Below are positions 10,181-17,881 of a stretch of 64,000 nt of DNA, in pieces (the stretch's first letter is position 1; every line of letters begins with the position of its first letter). This DNA is from Jidongwangia harbinensis (GTDB lineage Bacteria > Actinomycetota > Actinomycetes > Mycobacteriales > Micromonosporaceae). Below the pieces are notes generated by a model. The model had not been told where the DNA came from. It was given only the letters and a program-made list of their open reading frames with translations, and searched no databases. The position numbers and the translations under genes were made by a program. The DNA lies in the NCBI RefSeq assembly GCF_020216025.1, contig NZ_JAIWNC010000034.1:39330-103329 (forward strand), read 5' to 3'.

Positions 10181-10214
10181 GCGGCGCGCGGGTGGGCGTC
10201 CACCCGCGCGCCGC
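10181..10214 (+). terminator. Terminator of the arginine operon
   Basis: A perfect 15-bp GC stem (10181-10195 with 10200-10214) and a four-base loop GCGT, starting 13 bases after the argH stop. There is no U-run, which is usual for actinobacterial terminators. The decayed gene on the opposite strand ends right behind it, so the hairpin may serve both directions. Confidence 0.8.
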
Positions 10215-10219
10215 GCCGG

Positions 10220-10574
10220 TCAGCCCAGGGTCAGGCGCTCGATCGCGGTGACCGGGTCGTGCTCGGCGTAGACCTTCGCCAGCCGGGCCGCGTTCTCCCG
10301 GAACGAGTCGTCCGTCGCGGCGGCGCCCATCTCGACCAGCAGCTCGTTGAGCCGGGCCCGGTGCCACGCCGGCCTTCTCCCGGCCGATGGCGACGTCTCT
10401 CGCGTCGTAGTCGGCGATCCCGGGCAGCGGCGTGAACCTCAGGCCGGCGCTTTCCACCGACTCCCGGAACGAACTGCCCGCCAGCACGGTGATCTGGTGG
10501 CCGCACGCGGCCTACATGCGGCAACGGCCCGAACTCGCCGGGCAGCGGCGGTGCCGCCACGATAATTTCGCCAT
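10220..10574 (-). pseudogene. Remnant of an MGT/UGT-type glycosyltransferase
   Basis: Reading the minus strand across frames gives the beginning and end of a nucleotide-sugar glycosyltransferase. The 5' end reads ATGGCGAAATTATCGTGG; restoring one A would give MAKIIVAAPPLPGEFGPL, the usual start of such enzymes. After a second small frame change the text continues GHQITVLAGSSFRESVESAG and LRFTPLPGIADYDARD. It then jumps to a C-terminal tail, RARLNELLVEMGAAATDD through VTAIERLTLG and a TGA at 10220-10222. The middle (about 900 bases in intact relatives, including the sugar-nucleotide site) is missing. The original substrate is unknown. No intact copy is in the window. Confidence 0.78.
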
Positions 10575-10610
10575 CCGCGGCCTGCCGGTGTCAGTGAGTG
10601 TGTGCCGGTG

Positions 10611-11606
10611 TCAGGTGAGCGTTGCCGGCTGGCGACCGGCCGGCTCCGCCTGATCTGTCCCAGCCGGTTCTGACTCGGCCCGGTGTGACTCGGCCCGGTG
10701 TGATTCGGCCGGGTCTGATTCGGCCGGGTCTGATTCGGCCGGGTCTGCTATGGCGGGGCGGCGCATCCGGCCGGCCAGGCCGATTCCGATCGCGGCCAGG
10801 ACGGCGCCGGCGCTGACCGCGCCCACCACCATGGTCGGCACGTCGAGCAGCTTCAGCGCGCTGGCCAGCAGCACGATCACCAGCGCGGTGCGGACCAGGC
10901 CGGCCGGGGCGCGGGAGGAGATGCGCGCACCCAGCAGCACACCCGGGATCGAGCCGACCAGGACCGCCGCCGCGATGTCCAGATGCAGGTCGCCGAAGAG
11001 GGCGTGACCCAGCGCGGCCGCGGTGACCAGCGGGATCGCCTGCACCAGGTCGGTGCCGACCAGGTCGTTGGCGCGCAGCTTCGGGTACAGCGCGAGCAGC
11101 GCCACGATGATCAGGGAGCCGGAGCCGACCGAGGTGAGGCCCACGATGACGCCGCCGGCCGCGCCGAGCAGCACGGTGGGCAGCGGACGTACGGTGATCG
11201 GCGCGGGCGGGCCGTCGCCCCGGCGCTTGCGGGCCGCCCAGGACTTGAGCAGCAGGCCACCGGCGGCGAGCAGCAGGGCCACGCCCAGCGCCACCTTGAT
11301 GGCGTGCTGCACGTCGGCGTCGTCACCGAGCAGGCGCAGCAGCAGTACCCCGAGGAACGCGGACGGCACGCTGCCCACGCACAGCCAGCCGACGAGTCGC
11401 CAGTTGACCGTGCCGCGCCGGGCGTGCACCACACCGCCGAACGGCTTCATCACCGCGCTGGCCGCCAGGTCGCTGGAGACGGCGGCGACCGGTGGCACCC
11501 CGAAGACGAGGACCAGCACGGGGGTCATCAGCGCGCCGCCACCCATGCCGGTCAGTCCGACGATGATGCCGACGCCGAGACCGGCGAGCGCCAGGGTCAG
11601 ATCCAT
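10611..11606 (-). CDS. TSUP-family sulfite/organic-anion exporter (TauE/SafE type)
   Basis: A 331-residue membrane protein with about eight helices. The two TSUP half-repeats are visible: GVGIIVGLTGMGGGALMTPVLV near the start and GVIVGLTSVGSGSLIIVALL in the middle (around residue 160). Family members export sulfite, sulfoacetate or related anions. The C-terminal 40 residues are hydrophilic and repetitive (DPAES units; see the repeat entry) and are absent from typical relatives. The ATG at 11606 begins the first helix, but no good ribosome-binding site precedes it. The upstream gap (11607-11691) contains an AT-rich stretch unusual for this genome, probably the promoter. The substrate cannot be deduced. 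Confidence 0.88.
   Translation of the reverse strand: MDLTLALAGLGVGIIVGLTGMGGGALMTPVLVLVFGVPPVAAVSSDLAASAVMKPFGGVVHARRGTVNWRLVGWLCVGSVPSAFLGVLLLRLLGDDADVQHAIKVALGVALLLAAGGLLLKSWAARKRRGDGPPAPITVRPLPTVLLGAAGGVIVGLTSVGSGSLIIVALLALYPKLRANDLVGTDLVQAIPLVTAAALGHALFGDLHLDIAAAVLVGSIPGVLLGARISSRAPAGLVRTALVIVLLASALKLLDVPTMVVGAVSAGAVLAAIGIGLAGRMRRPAIADPAESDPAESDPAESHRAESHRAESEPAGTDQAEPAGRQPATLT
10671..10745. repeat. Five 15-bp tandem repeats encoding the TSUP protein tail
   Basis: Two copies of TGACTCGGCCCGGTG (10671-10700) are followed by three copies of TGATTCGGCCGGGTC (10701-10745). On the minus strand each unit encodes five residues, giving (DPAES) and (HRAES) units. Because the unit is a multiple of three, copy-number change would alter tail length without breaking the frame. 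Confidence 0.92.
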
Positions 11607-11691
11607 CCGGCAAGTCTCGGCGAGAATCCCTTCCTTGTCTACTAACTTGGTTGACTTTATCGAGTTTTACTCCGTGGGTGTCGCCGCCTAC

Positions 11692-12312
11692 TCACACCAC
11701 GGAGAAGTCCGGCGGCAGCGTCCCGCGTCCGGTCAGCGCCCGGAGCACGCCGGTGCCGTCGCCCGCCGCCACCGCGATCCGGGCGGCATGCGCGGTGGCC
11801 TCGGCCAGGGCCGGCTCCGGCAGGTTGAACGACACCCCGGCCGCGGCACCGATGTCCAGCCCGTGCACCACCAGTTCGAACGTGCGGGTCGGCAGCCAGT
11901 CACGTATCCGGATGCCGCCGATCAAGGTGCTGATCACGTCGTCGTCGCGTGCGTCGGCCACCGCGGCGGTCGCCCGGCCGACCAGATCCCGAACGGCGAT
12001 CGCCGGCGAATCGCCCAGATCCCGGCCGACCGTGCGGGCGTTCTCGGTCGACGCGTGCACCGCGGCCGCGTACACGTCGGCCGGAACCGTCCGGGTGAAG
12101 GCCCAGAACCCCTCCGGCGTGTCGACCACCGGAGTGGCGTCCGGGGTGGTGGGCCGCAGCACCTGGTGCAGGCCGGACGTGACGGCGTGGCCGACCAGGT
12201 CGCGCACGGTCCACGAGCCGAGGCCGGGACCGTCCCAGCGGTCGGCCGGCACGCGGGCGACCAGGTCGGCGAAGGAGACGGCGGCGGCGCGATAGTTGCG
12301 GCGGAAGTCCAT
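11692..12312 (-). CDS. DinB-like maleylpyruvate isomerase-family protein
   Basis: A 206-residue soluble protein of the four-helix DinB/MDMPI fold. The N-terminal segment MDFRRNYRAAAVSFADLVARV and the motif SWTVRDLVGHAVTSGL (His42 probably a metal ligand) match mycothiol-dependent maleylpyruvate isomerase relatives. A later conserved segment reads RTFELVVHGLDIGAAAG (second metal-ligand histidine near residue 149). Members transfer or use mycothiol, but most have unknown substrates. The stop lies 85 bases upstream of the TSUP gene on the same strand, so co-transcription is possible but not shown. Confidence 0.75.
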   Translation of the reverse strand: MDFRRNYRAAAVSFADLVARVPADRWDGPGLGSWTVRDLVGHAVTSGLHQVLRPTTPDATPVVDTPEGFWAFTRTVPADVYAAAVHASTENARTVGRDLGDSPAIAVRDLVGRATAAVADARDDDVISTLIGGIRIRDWLPTRTFELVVHGLDIGAAAGVSFNLPEPALAEATAHAARIAVAAGDGTGVLRALTGRGTLPPDFSVV

Positions 12313-12414
12313 CCCGGCACCCTGTCATGCCGGGCGCCGGGACCACGGTCTCGACCCGGGCTTTCGTGGGTTTTCGCCGGGTCGCCCGTACCGTCGTGCG
12401 GATAGGGTTCCGGG

Positions 12415-13194
12415 ATGACCATCGGGGAAGCGGCAATCAGGAGCCTCCGGGCGGACCCGGCGGCCGCGGCCATCCACCGCTCGCTCGACTTCTACTACGG
12501 CGACCCCGGCCACGACGCCGCGCTGGACGCCCTGTACCGCGCGTTCGTGCGCCCCGGCGACCTGGTGTTCGACGTCGGCTCGCACGTCGGCGACCGGATC
12601 GGCAGCTTCCGCCGGCTGGGCGCCCGGGTCGTCGCCGTCGAGCCGCAGCCGCTGTGCATCCGCGCGGTCCGCGCCATCTACGCCGGCGACGACGACGTCA
12701 TCCCGGTCGAGGCGGTATGCGGCACGGAACCGGGAACCGTGACGTTCTACGTCAACTCCGGAAATCCCACGGTGTCCACCGCATCGCCCGATTTCGTCAA
12801 GGCGGCGGACGGTGCCGGCGGGTGGCAGGACCAGGTCTGGGACTCCCAGATCGACGTGCCGTCGACCACGCTCGACGCGCTCATCGACCGGTACGGCGTG
12901 CCCGCCTTCGTGAAGGTCGACGTCGAGGGTTACGAGGATGCGGTGCTGGCCGGCCTGAGCCGGGCGCTGCCCGCGCTGTCGTTCGAGTTCACCACGATCG
13001 AACTCGCGGTCGCCGGGCGCTGCCTCGACCGGTTGGAGACGCTGGGGTTCGACCGCTTCAACGTGGCGCTGGGCGAGAGCATGGCGATGACCTTCGGCAC
13101 GTGGGTCACGGCGGCCGAGATGGCGGCGCACCTGGGTTCCCTCCCGCACGAGGCGAACTCCGGCGACGTCTACTGCCGGTCCCGGAACGGCTGA
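12415..13194 (+). CDS. FkbM-family SAM-dependent methyltransferase
   Basis: A 259-residue protein. LVFDVGSHVGDRIGSFRRLG (around residue 56) is the SAM-binding motif I, VVAVEPQP is motif II, and FVKVDVEGYEDAVLAGL is the FkbM hallmark. These enzymes O-methylate sugars or polyketide-type hydroxyls. There is no biosynthetic cluster here, so the acceptor is unknown. The ATG at 12415 begins a helix typical of family members. It is divergent from the DinB-like gene with a 102-base gap. Nothing indicates membrane association or export. Confidence 0.88.
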   Translation: MTIGEAAIRSLRADPAAAAIHRSLDFYYGDPGHDAALDALYRAFVRPGDLVFDVGSHVGDRIGSFRRLGARVVAVEPQPLCIRAVRAIYAGDDDVIPVEAVCGTEPGTVTFYVNSGNPTVSTASPDFVKAADGAGGWQDQVWDSQIDVPSTTLDALIDRYGVPAFVKVDVEGYEDAVLAGLSRALPALSFEFTTIELAVAGRCLDRLETLGFDRFNVALGESMAMTFGTWVTAAEMAAHLGSLPHEANSGDVYCRSRNG

Positions 13195-13369
13195 GTCGCC
13201 GGGCATCCGGCCGGCCGGGTGCTACTCGGTGGGCTGGATTTCGCGGGCGGAGCCGTCCGCGGGCCGTGACGGCTTGCGGTCCTGCGTGTGCTGCATGTGA
13301 CCGCTAACAGTCACCCATCGGTGGCGAGCGTCCACAGCGGACGCAGCGATGTTTCTTGGCTGTGACGGC

Positions 13370-13397
13370 TTGACGACGAGAATGTTAGCGATAACAC
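13370..13397 (+). promoter_or_regulatory. Candidate promoter overlapped by a LacI-like palindrome
   Basis: TTGACG (13370-13375) and TAACAC (13392-13397) form a plausible -35/-10 pair with a 16-base spacer. TGTTAGCGATAACA (13383-13396) is a 14-base palindrome with one mismatched pair and a central CG. It resembles operators of LacI-family sugar repressors. It sits 55 bases before the LysR gene start. The rest of 13195-13450 shows only an 11-base direct repeat, GTGACGGCTTG at 13266 and 13362. Confidence 0.5.
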
Positions 13398-13450
13398 TCC
13401 GAGTGGGGGATCGACCGGTATGAAGGCGTGGTGACCGAGGAGGTCTCGAC

Positions 13451-14452
13451 ATGGCCCAGGGAACCGAACGCCTGAGCGAGCGGCGTCCGGGGCCGGTTCC
13501 GGTGCGCTCGGTCGTCGAAGGCGTCGCCGGGTCCCGCATCGAGCTGCGTCAGCTGCGGTACTTCGTCACGCTTGCCGAGGAGCTGCACTTCGGCCGGGCC
13601 GCCGCGCGCGAGCACATCGCGCCGTCGGTGCTCAGCTCGCAGCTGCAACGGCTGGAGCGGGCCCTCGGCGTGTTGCTGGTCGACCGGGCCACCCGGCACA
13701 TCGCGCTGACGCCGGCCGGTGCCCGGTTCCTGATCGAGGTGCGGCAGATCCTGGAACATGTGGACCGCGCTGCCACGGTGGCGCAGGGGATGGCGTCGGC
13801 GGCGCCGACGCTGCGGGTCGGCATGCTGGACGAGGCGTACGACGCGGTGCGCCCGGTGCTGCAGGCGGTCCAGGCGCGGCACCCGGAGCTGGAGATCCAC
13901 CAGATCACCGCCGGCGTCCCGGAGCAGTGCCGGCTGCTGGTGGACGGGCGGCTCGACGTGGGCATCGGGCGGGTCAGCGGGGCCTCGCCGGCGGTGGCCT
14001 CGGAACTGTTCCGGCTCGACCCGCTCGGCGTGCTGGTGGCGGCCGGACACCCGTTCGCGGCGATGGCCAGCGTGCCGGTGGCGGCGCTGCGCGGCGAGCA
14101 ACTGCTGCTCGCCGACGAGGAGCGGGCGCCGGAGTTCACCTCGTTCGTGGCCGAGGTGTGCCGGGTGGCCGGGTTCTTCCCGTCGTTGTTCCACGGCAGC
14201 GTGCAGACCCTGCGGGCCGCGGTGGACCTGGCCGGGCAGGGGCGTTGCGTGCTGTGCCTGCCGGCCTCGGCGGCGCCGCGCACCGACGAGGTGGTCTGGC
14301 GGCCGCTGGTGCCGCAGGTCCCGCGCTATCCGTGGTCACTGCTCTGGCGGGCGCAGGACCCGTCCCGCTACGCGCTGTCCCTGGTGTCCACGGCCCGGCG
14401 GCTGGCCGGCGACCGGGGCTGGCGCACCGGCACGGAGGACCTGGCAAGCTGA
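13451..14452 (+). CDS. LysR-family transcriptional regulator
   Basis: A 333-residue regulator. After a 30-residue extension, the winged helix runs IELRQLRYFVTLAEELHFGRAA, then SVLSSQLQRLERALGVLLVDR and HIALTPAGARFL, all standard LysR signatures. The effector domain starts near residue 115 (TLRVGMLDEAYDAV). The ATG at 13451 has AGGAGG 7 bases upstream. An in-frame downstream start nearer the HTH is possible because the first 30 residues are atypical. It converges on the GH51 gene; LysR regulators usually regulate a divergent target, but the divergent neighbour here is a methyltransferase in the same direction, so the target is unknown. Confidence 0.92.
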   Translation: MAQGTERLSERRPGPVPVRSVVEGVAGSRIELRQLRYFVTLAEELHFGRAAAREHIAPSVLSSQLQRLERALGVLLVDRATRHIALTPAGARFLIEVRQILEHVDRAATVAQGMASAAPTLRVGMLDEAYDAVRPVLQAVQARHPELEIHQITAGVPEQCRLLVDGRLDVGIGRVSGASPAVASELFRLDPLGVLVAAGHPFAAMASVPVAALRGEQLLLADEERAPEFTSFVAEVCRVAGFFPSLFHGSVQTLRAAVDLAGQGRCVLCLPASAAPRTDEVVWRPLVPQVPRYPWSLLWRAQDPSRYALSLVSTARRLAGDRGWRTGTEDLAS

Positions 14453-14488
14453 ACCGGCCCGGGCCGAACCGCCGAAACACGGCCCGAC

Positions 14489-14516
14489 CCGGGCAATGAT
14501 CACCCGGGGTGCCCGG
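14489..14516. terminator. Possible weak bidirectional terminator
   Basis: CCGGGCA (14489-14495) can pair with TGCCCGG (14510-14516) around a 14-base loop, in the 116-base gap between the convergent LysR and GH51 genes. Only seven base pairs and no U-run, so this is tentative. Confidence 0.35.
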
Positions 14517-14568
14517 AGCGAGCCACCGCGCCGATCACCCCAGGTACTCAGAGCAAGCCAGAGCAGGC

Positions 14569-16068
14569 TCAGCTCAGCCGGATCATGCTCCAGGACAGCG
14601 GCGGCAGCGCGGCCTGCAACCGGCCCCCGTCGAGCTTGGGATCGTCCAGCCGGCGGGGCACCACCCGGTCCGGATGCGCCATGTCGTTGATCGCGTCCGG
14701 GTCGTCGTCGGCGATGCAGGTGTGTTCGGCGCTGGTCAGCGTCGTCCACGCCCGCAGGTCCACGTCCAGCGCGATCGGTTCGGTCAGGTGCCGGTTGACC
14801 GCGAACAGCACCACGCCGCCGGTGTCCTCGTCCCACACCGCGACCGCGTCGACCAGCGGGACCTCGCCCTGTTCGGCGGTGTCGTACACGGCGACCTGCG
14901 GCTCGACCCGCAGCACCGTGCCCCGGCCGAAGCGGGAGGTGAGCGCGAACGGGTGGAAGGTGGCCTGCCGCCAGGACGCGCCGCCCGGTTCGGTCATGAT
15001 CGGGGCGATCACGTTCACCAGCTGCGCCAGGCAGCCGATTCTGACCCGGTCGGCGTGCCGCAGCAGGCTGATCAGCAGGTTGCCGACGACGACCGCGTCG
15101 GTGACCGAGTAGACGTCCTCGATCAGCCGAGGGGTTTCGGCGATCTCCAGGTTGGTTTCACCGGCGAAGCGGCTCTGGTACCAGACGTTCCACTCGTCGA
15201 ACGAGATGCCGAGTCGCTTCTTGTGCCGTCCGGTGGCCCGGACGTGGTCGGCGGTGGCCACGACCGCGTCGATGAACCGGTCCATGCCGGCCGCGGCGGC
15301 CAGGAAGCTGCCCCGGTCGTCGCCGTGCTGCTGGTAGTAGCCGTGCATGGAGACGTGGTCGACGACGTCGTACGTCTCGGCCAGCACGGTCGACTCCCAG
15401 CTGCCGAACGTCGGCATGTCCAGGCTGGAACTGCCGCACGCGACCAGTTCCAGGGTGGGGTCGACCTGGCGCATCGCCTTCGCGGTCTCGTGCGCCAGCC
15501 GGCCGTACTCGTGTGCGGTCTTGTGGCCGATCTGCCAGGGCCCGTCCATCTCGTTGCCGAGACACCAGACCTTGATCCGGTACGGGTCCGCGGCGCCGTG
15601 CGCGCGGCGCAGGTCGGACCAGTAGGTGCCGCCCGGCACGTTGCAGTATTCGACCAGGGACCGGGCCGCGTCGATGCCCCGGGTGCCCAGGTTGACCGCC
15701 ATCATCGTCTCGGTGCCGACCGTTGCCGCCCACTTCTGGAACTCGTCGACGCCGACCCGGTTCGTCTCGATCGAGCGCCAGGCCAGGTCAAGCCGGCGCG
15801 GCCGTTCGCCGACCGGGCCGATGCCGTCCTCCCAGCGGTAGCCGGAGACGAAGTTGCCGCCGGGGTACCGCACGATCGGCACGCCGAGTTCGCGTACCAG
15901 ATCCGCGGTGTCCTGCCGGAAGCCGTCGGCGTCGGCGCTGGGGTGACCGGGCTCGTAGAGGCCGGTGTAGACGCACCGGCCCAGGTGTTCGACGAACGAG
16001 CCGTAGAGCCGGGGGTCGACGGTGCCGATCCGGAACGCCGGGTCGACGGTGAGGCGAGCTGACTGCAT
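14569..16068 (-). CDS. Alpha-L-arabinofuranosidase, GH51
   Basis: A 499-residue enzyme removing terminal arabinofuranose from arabinoxylan or arabinan oligosaccharides. DPRLYGSFVEHLGRCVYTGLY and PIVRYPGGNFVSGYRWEDGIGP are GH51 signatures. The acid/base is Glu173 in CLGNEMDGPW and the nucleophile is Glu292 in SFDEWNVWYQ. The length is typical of intracellular GH51 enzymes and no signal peptide is present, so it likely acts on oligosaccharides brought in by the adjacent ABC transporter. The start is 9 bases after the stop of the MalG-like permease gene, so it is the last gene of a four-gene operon with the transporter. Confidence 0.95.
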   Translation of the reverse strand: MQSARLTVDPAFRIGTVDPRLYGSFVEHLGRCVYTGLYEPGHPSADADGFRQDTADLVRELGVPIVRYPGGNFVSGYRWEDGIGPVGERPRRLDLAWRSIETNRVGVDEFQKWAATVGTETMMAVNLGTRGIDAARSLVEYCNVPGGTYWSDLRRAHGAADPYRIKVWCLGNEMDGPWQIGHKTAHEYGRLAHETAKAMRQVDPTLELVACGSSSLDMPTFGSWESTVLAETYDVVDHVSMHGYYQQHGDDRGSFLAAAAGMDRFIDAVVATADHVRATGRHKKRLGISFDEWNVWYQSRFAGETNLEIAETPRLIEDVYSVTDAVVVGNLLISLLRHADRVRIGCLAQLVNVIAPIMTEPGGASWRQATFHPFALTSRFGRGTVLRVEPQVAVYDTAEQGEVPLVDAVAVWDEDTGGVVLFAVNRHLTEPIALDVDLRAWTTLTSAEHTCIADDDPDAINDMAHPDRVVPRRLDDPKLDGGRLQAALPPLSWSMIRLS

Positions 16069-16077
16069 GTTTTCTTC

Positions 16078-16929
16078 TTAACCTTTCAGGCCGGTGCCGG
16101 CGATGCCTTCGACAATGTTGCGCTGGAAGAGGAGGAAGACGGCGACGAGCGGGATGGCGCCGAGGATGGCGGAGGCCATGGTGTCGGCGTACCGGATGCC
16201 GAACGCGCCCTGGACCGTGGCCAGACCCACGGGGATCGTCATGATGTCGGGGTTGCTCAGCACCAGCAGCGGCCAGAGCAGATCGTTCCATGATCCGACG
16301 AAGGTGAAGATGGCCACCGCGGCCACCGCGGGCCGGGCCAGCGGCATGATCACCCGCCGGTACACCCGGAAGTAGCCGGCGCCGTCGATCCGGGCGGCCT
16401 CCTCCAGGTCGCGGGGCAGGCCGTCGAAGAACTGCTTGAAGATGAAGACCGCGATCGCGGTGGGGATCTGCGGGAGGCTGACCGCCCAGTACGTGTTGAG
16501 CAGGCCCAGCGCGTCGAACTCGCGGAACTGCGGCACGATCAGCACCTGCCCGGGGATCATGATGCCGGCCAGGACGAACCAGAAGACCACGGTACGGCCG
16601 CGGAAGCGCATCCGGGACAGCGCGAACGCGGCGAGGCTGGCCACCAGGACCGTGCCGGCGGCGCTCATCGTGGCGATGATCAGGCTGGAGCCGAACCAGT
16701 TCAGGATGGCGGTCTCCTGCAGCTGGCGGGAGAACGCGCCGAGCGTCGGGTCCTGGATCGCCCAGGTGGTGTTCGTGGTCTCGGCGTTCGGCTTCAGCGC
16801 GGTGTCCACCGCCCAGGCCAGCGGGACCAGCCAGAGCAGGGCGAAGGCGATGAGAACGCCGGCACAGATGCGGTTGAACAGCCTGACCCGCTTCTGCACC
16901 CGTTCCACGGTGACGGCGCCGGTGGCCAC
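16078..16929 (-). CDS. Carbohydrate ABC transporter permease (MalG-like)
   Basis: A 283-residue permease with six predicted helices, the first at about residues 17-40 (NRICAGVLIAFALLWLVPLAW). The cytoplasmic coupling loop EEAARIDGAGYFRVYRRVIM is the EAA motif of CUT1 sugar transporters. It pairs with the MalF-like permease encoded immediately upstream (3-base gap). Together with the binding protein they should import an oligosaccharide, probably arabino-oligosaccharide given the adjoining GH51 gene (inference). No ATPase gene lies in the operon; in related actinobacteria a shared MsiK-type ATPase serves such systems. Confidence 0.93.
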   Translation of the reverse strand: MATGAVTVERVQKRVRLFNRICAGVLIAFALLWLVPLAWAVDTALKPNAETTNTTWAIQDPTLGAFSRQLQETAILNWFGSSLIIATMSAAGTVLVASLAAFALSRMRFRGRTVVFWFVLAGIMIPGQVLIVPQFREFDALGLLNTYWAVSLPQIPTAIAVFIFKQFFDGLPRDLEEAARIDGAGYFRVYRRVIMPLARPAVAAVAIFTFVGSWNDLLWPLLVLSNPDIMTIPVGLATVQGAFGIRYADTMASAILGAIPLVAVFLLFQRNIVEGIAGTGLKG

Positions 16930-16932
16930 GGC

Positions 16933-17871
16933 TCAGACCTCCCTCTCCTGGCGGCGGACCAGGGTGAACCACACGGCCGAGACCGCGAGGACGATCAGGA
17001 AGAACAGCGTCGAGACGGCGGCGGCGTACCCGACCCGGAAGTTGGTGAAGCCCTCGTCGTAGACGTACTGCAGGATCGACCGGGTGGCGAAGTTCGGCCC
17101 GCCCTGGGTCATCAGGTACATCTGGTCGAAGACCTTGAGCGAGGCGATCACCTGCAGCACCGCCACCAGGGTGGTGGTCCGGGCCAGCATCGGGATGGTG
17201 ATCCGGCGGACCTGCTGCCAGGGACCGGCGCCGTCCATCGCGGCCGCCTCGTAGAGCTCGCGGGGCACCTCCTGCAGCCCGGCCAGGTACAGGATGAAGT
17301 TGAAGCCGAGCGTCCACCAGATGGTGGTGATCGCCAGCGACGGCATGGCCCAGGTCTCGCTGCCCAGCCAGACCGGCGCGGTGATGCCGATCTTGCCGAG
17401 GGTGACCTCCGCCAGCCCGATGACCGGGGTGTAGATGAAGATCCAGATCAGCGCGACCACGGCCGAGGGCAGGATGAACGGCGCGAAGAACGCCAGCCGG
17501 AAGAACCAGCGCCCGCGGGCCACCCGGTCGGCGAGCAGCGCGAACAGGAAGGCCAGCAGGATCAGCGGCGGCGTGGTCAGGATGGTGAACCAGACCGTGT
17601 GCCACAGCGACGACCAGAAGTCGGGGCTCCGCAGGGCCTCGGCGTAGTTGTCCAGGCCGGCGAACCCGGACAGTCCCGGCTTGACCAGGCTGGTGTTGAA
17701 GAAGCTCATCACCAGGCCGTACAGCGCGGGTCCGATGATGAAGGCGAGATAGAGGATCAGGAACGGGGCGAGGAAGCCGAACGCGGGCAGGCCGCTGCGG
17801 GCGCCCCGGGACGACGGCGGCGCGGGTACGGGCGGGACCGGGCGGGCCCGGGTGGCGGTTCCGGTGGACAC
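16933..17871 (-). CDS. Carbohydrate ABC transporter permease (MalF-like)
   Basis: A 312-residue permease. After a Pro/Ala-rich cytoplasmic leader the first helix is FGFLAPFLILYLAFIIGPALYG-like, followed by five more. The EAA loop reads EAAAMDGAGPWQQVRRITIP. It is the upstream membrane partner of the MalG-like permease. The GTG at 17871 is preferred because an A/G-rich GGGGG stretch lies 5-10 bases upstream and because it sits just 10 bases after the binding-protein stop; longer in-frame extensions would overlap that gene. Confidence 0.92.
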   Translation of the reverse strand: MSTGTATRARPVPPVPAPPSSRGARSGLPAFGFLAPFLILYLAFIIGPALYGLVMSFFNTSLVKPGLSGFAGLDNYAEALRSPDFWSSLWHTVWFTILTTPPLILLAFLFALLADRVARGRWFFRLAFFAPFILPSAVVALIWIFIYTPVIGLAEVTLGKIGITAPVWLGSETWAMPSLAITTIWWTLGFNFILYLAGLQEVPRELYEAAAMDGAGPWQQVRRITIPMLARTTTLVAVLQVIASLKVFDQMYLMTQGGPNFATRSILQYVYDEGFTNFRVGYAAAVSTLFFLIVLAVSAVWFTLVRRQEREV

Positions 17872-17881
17872 CGACGACCCC

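Noticed and set aside
11607..11691. AT-rich segment upstream of the TSUP gene as a second Rrf2-type operator
   Set aside because: It contains CTACTAACTTGGTTGAC-like text but lacks the inverted CCTA/TAGG halves seen at 42920-42943.
13222..13539. Minus-strand frame ending AREIQPTE before the LysR gene
   Set aside because: It runs into the LysR gene antisense, lacks a ribosome-binding site, and its C-terminal stretch matches nothing I can name.
10169..14452. A genomic island suggested by the pseudogenes, repeat and odd mix of genes
   Set aside because: No integrase, transposase, attachment repeats or tRNA were seen, and base composition stays typical, so an island cannot be supported.
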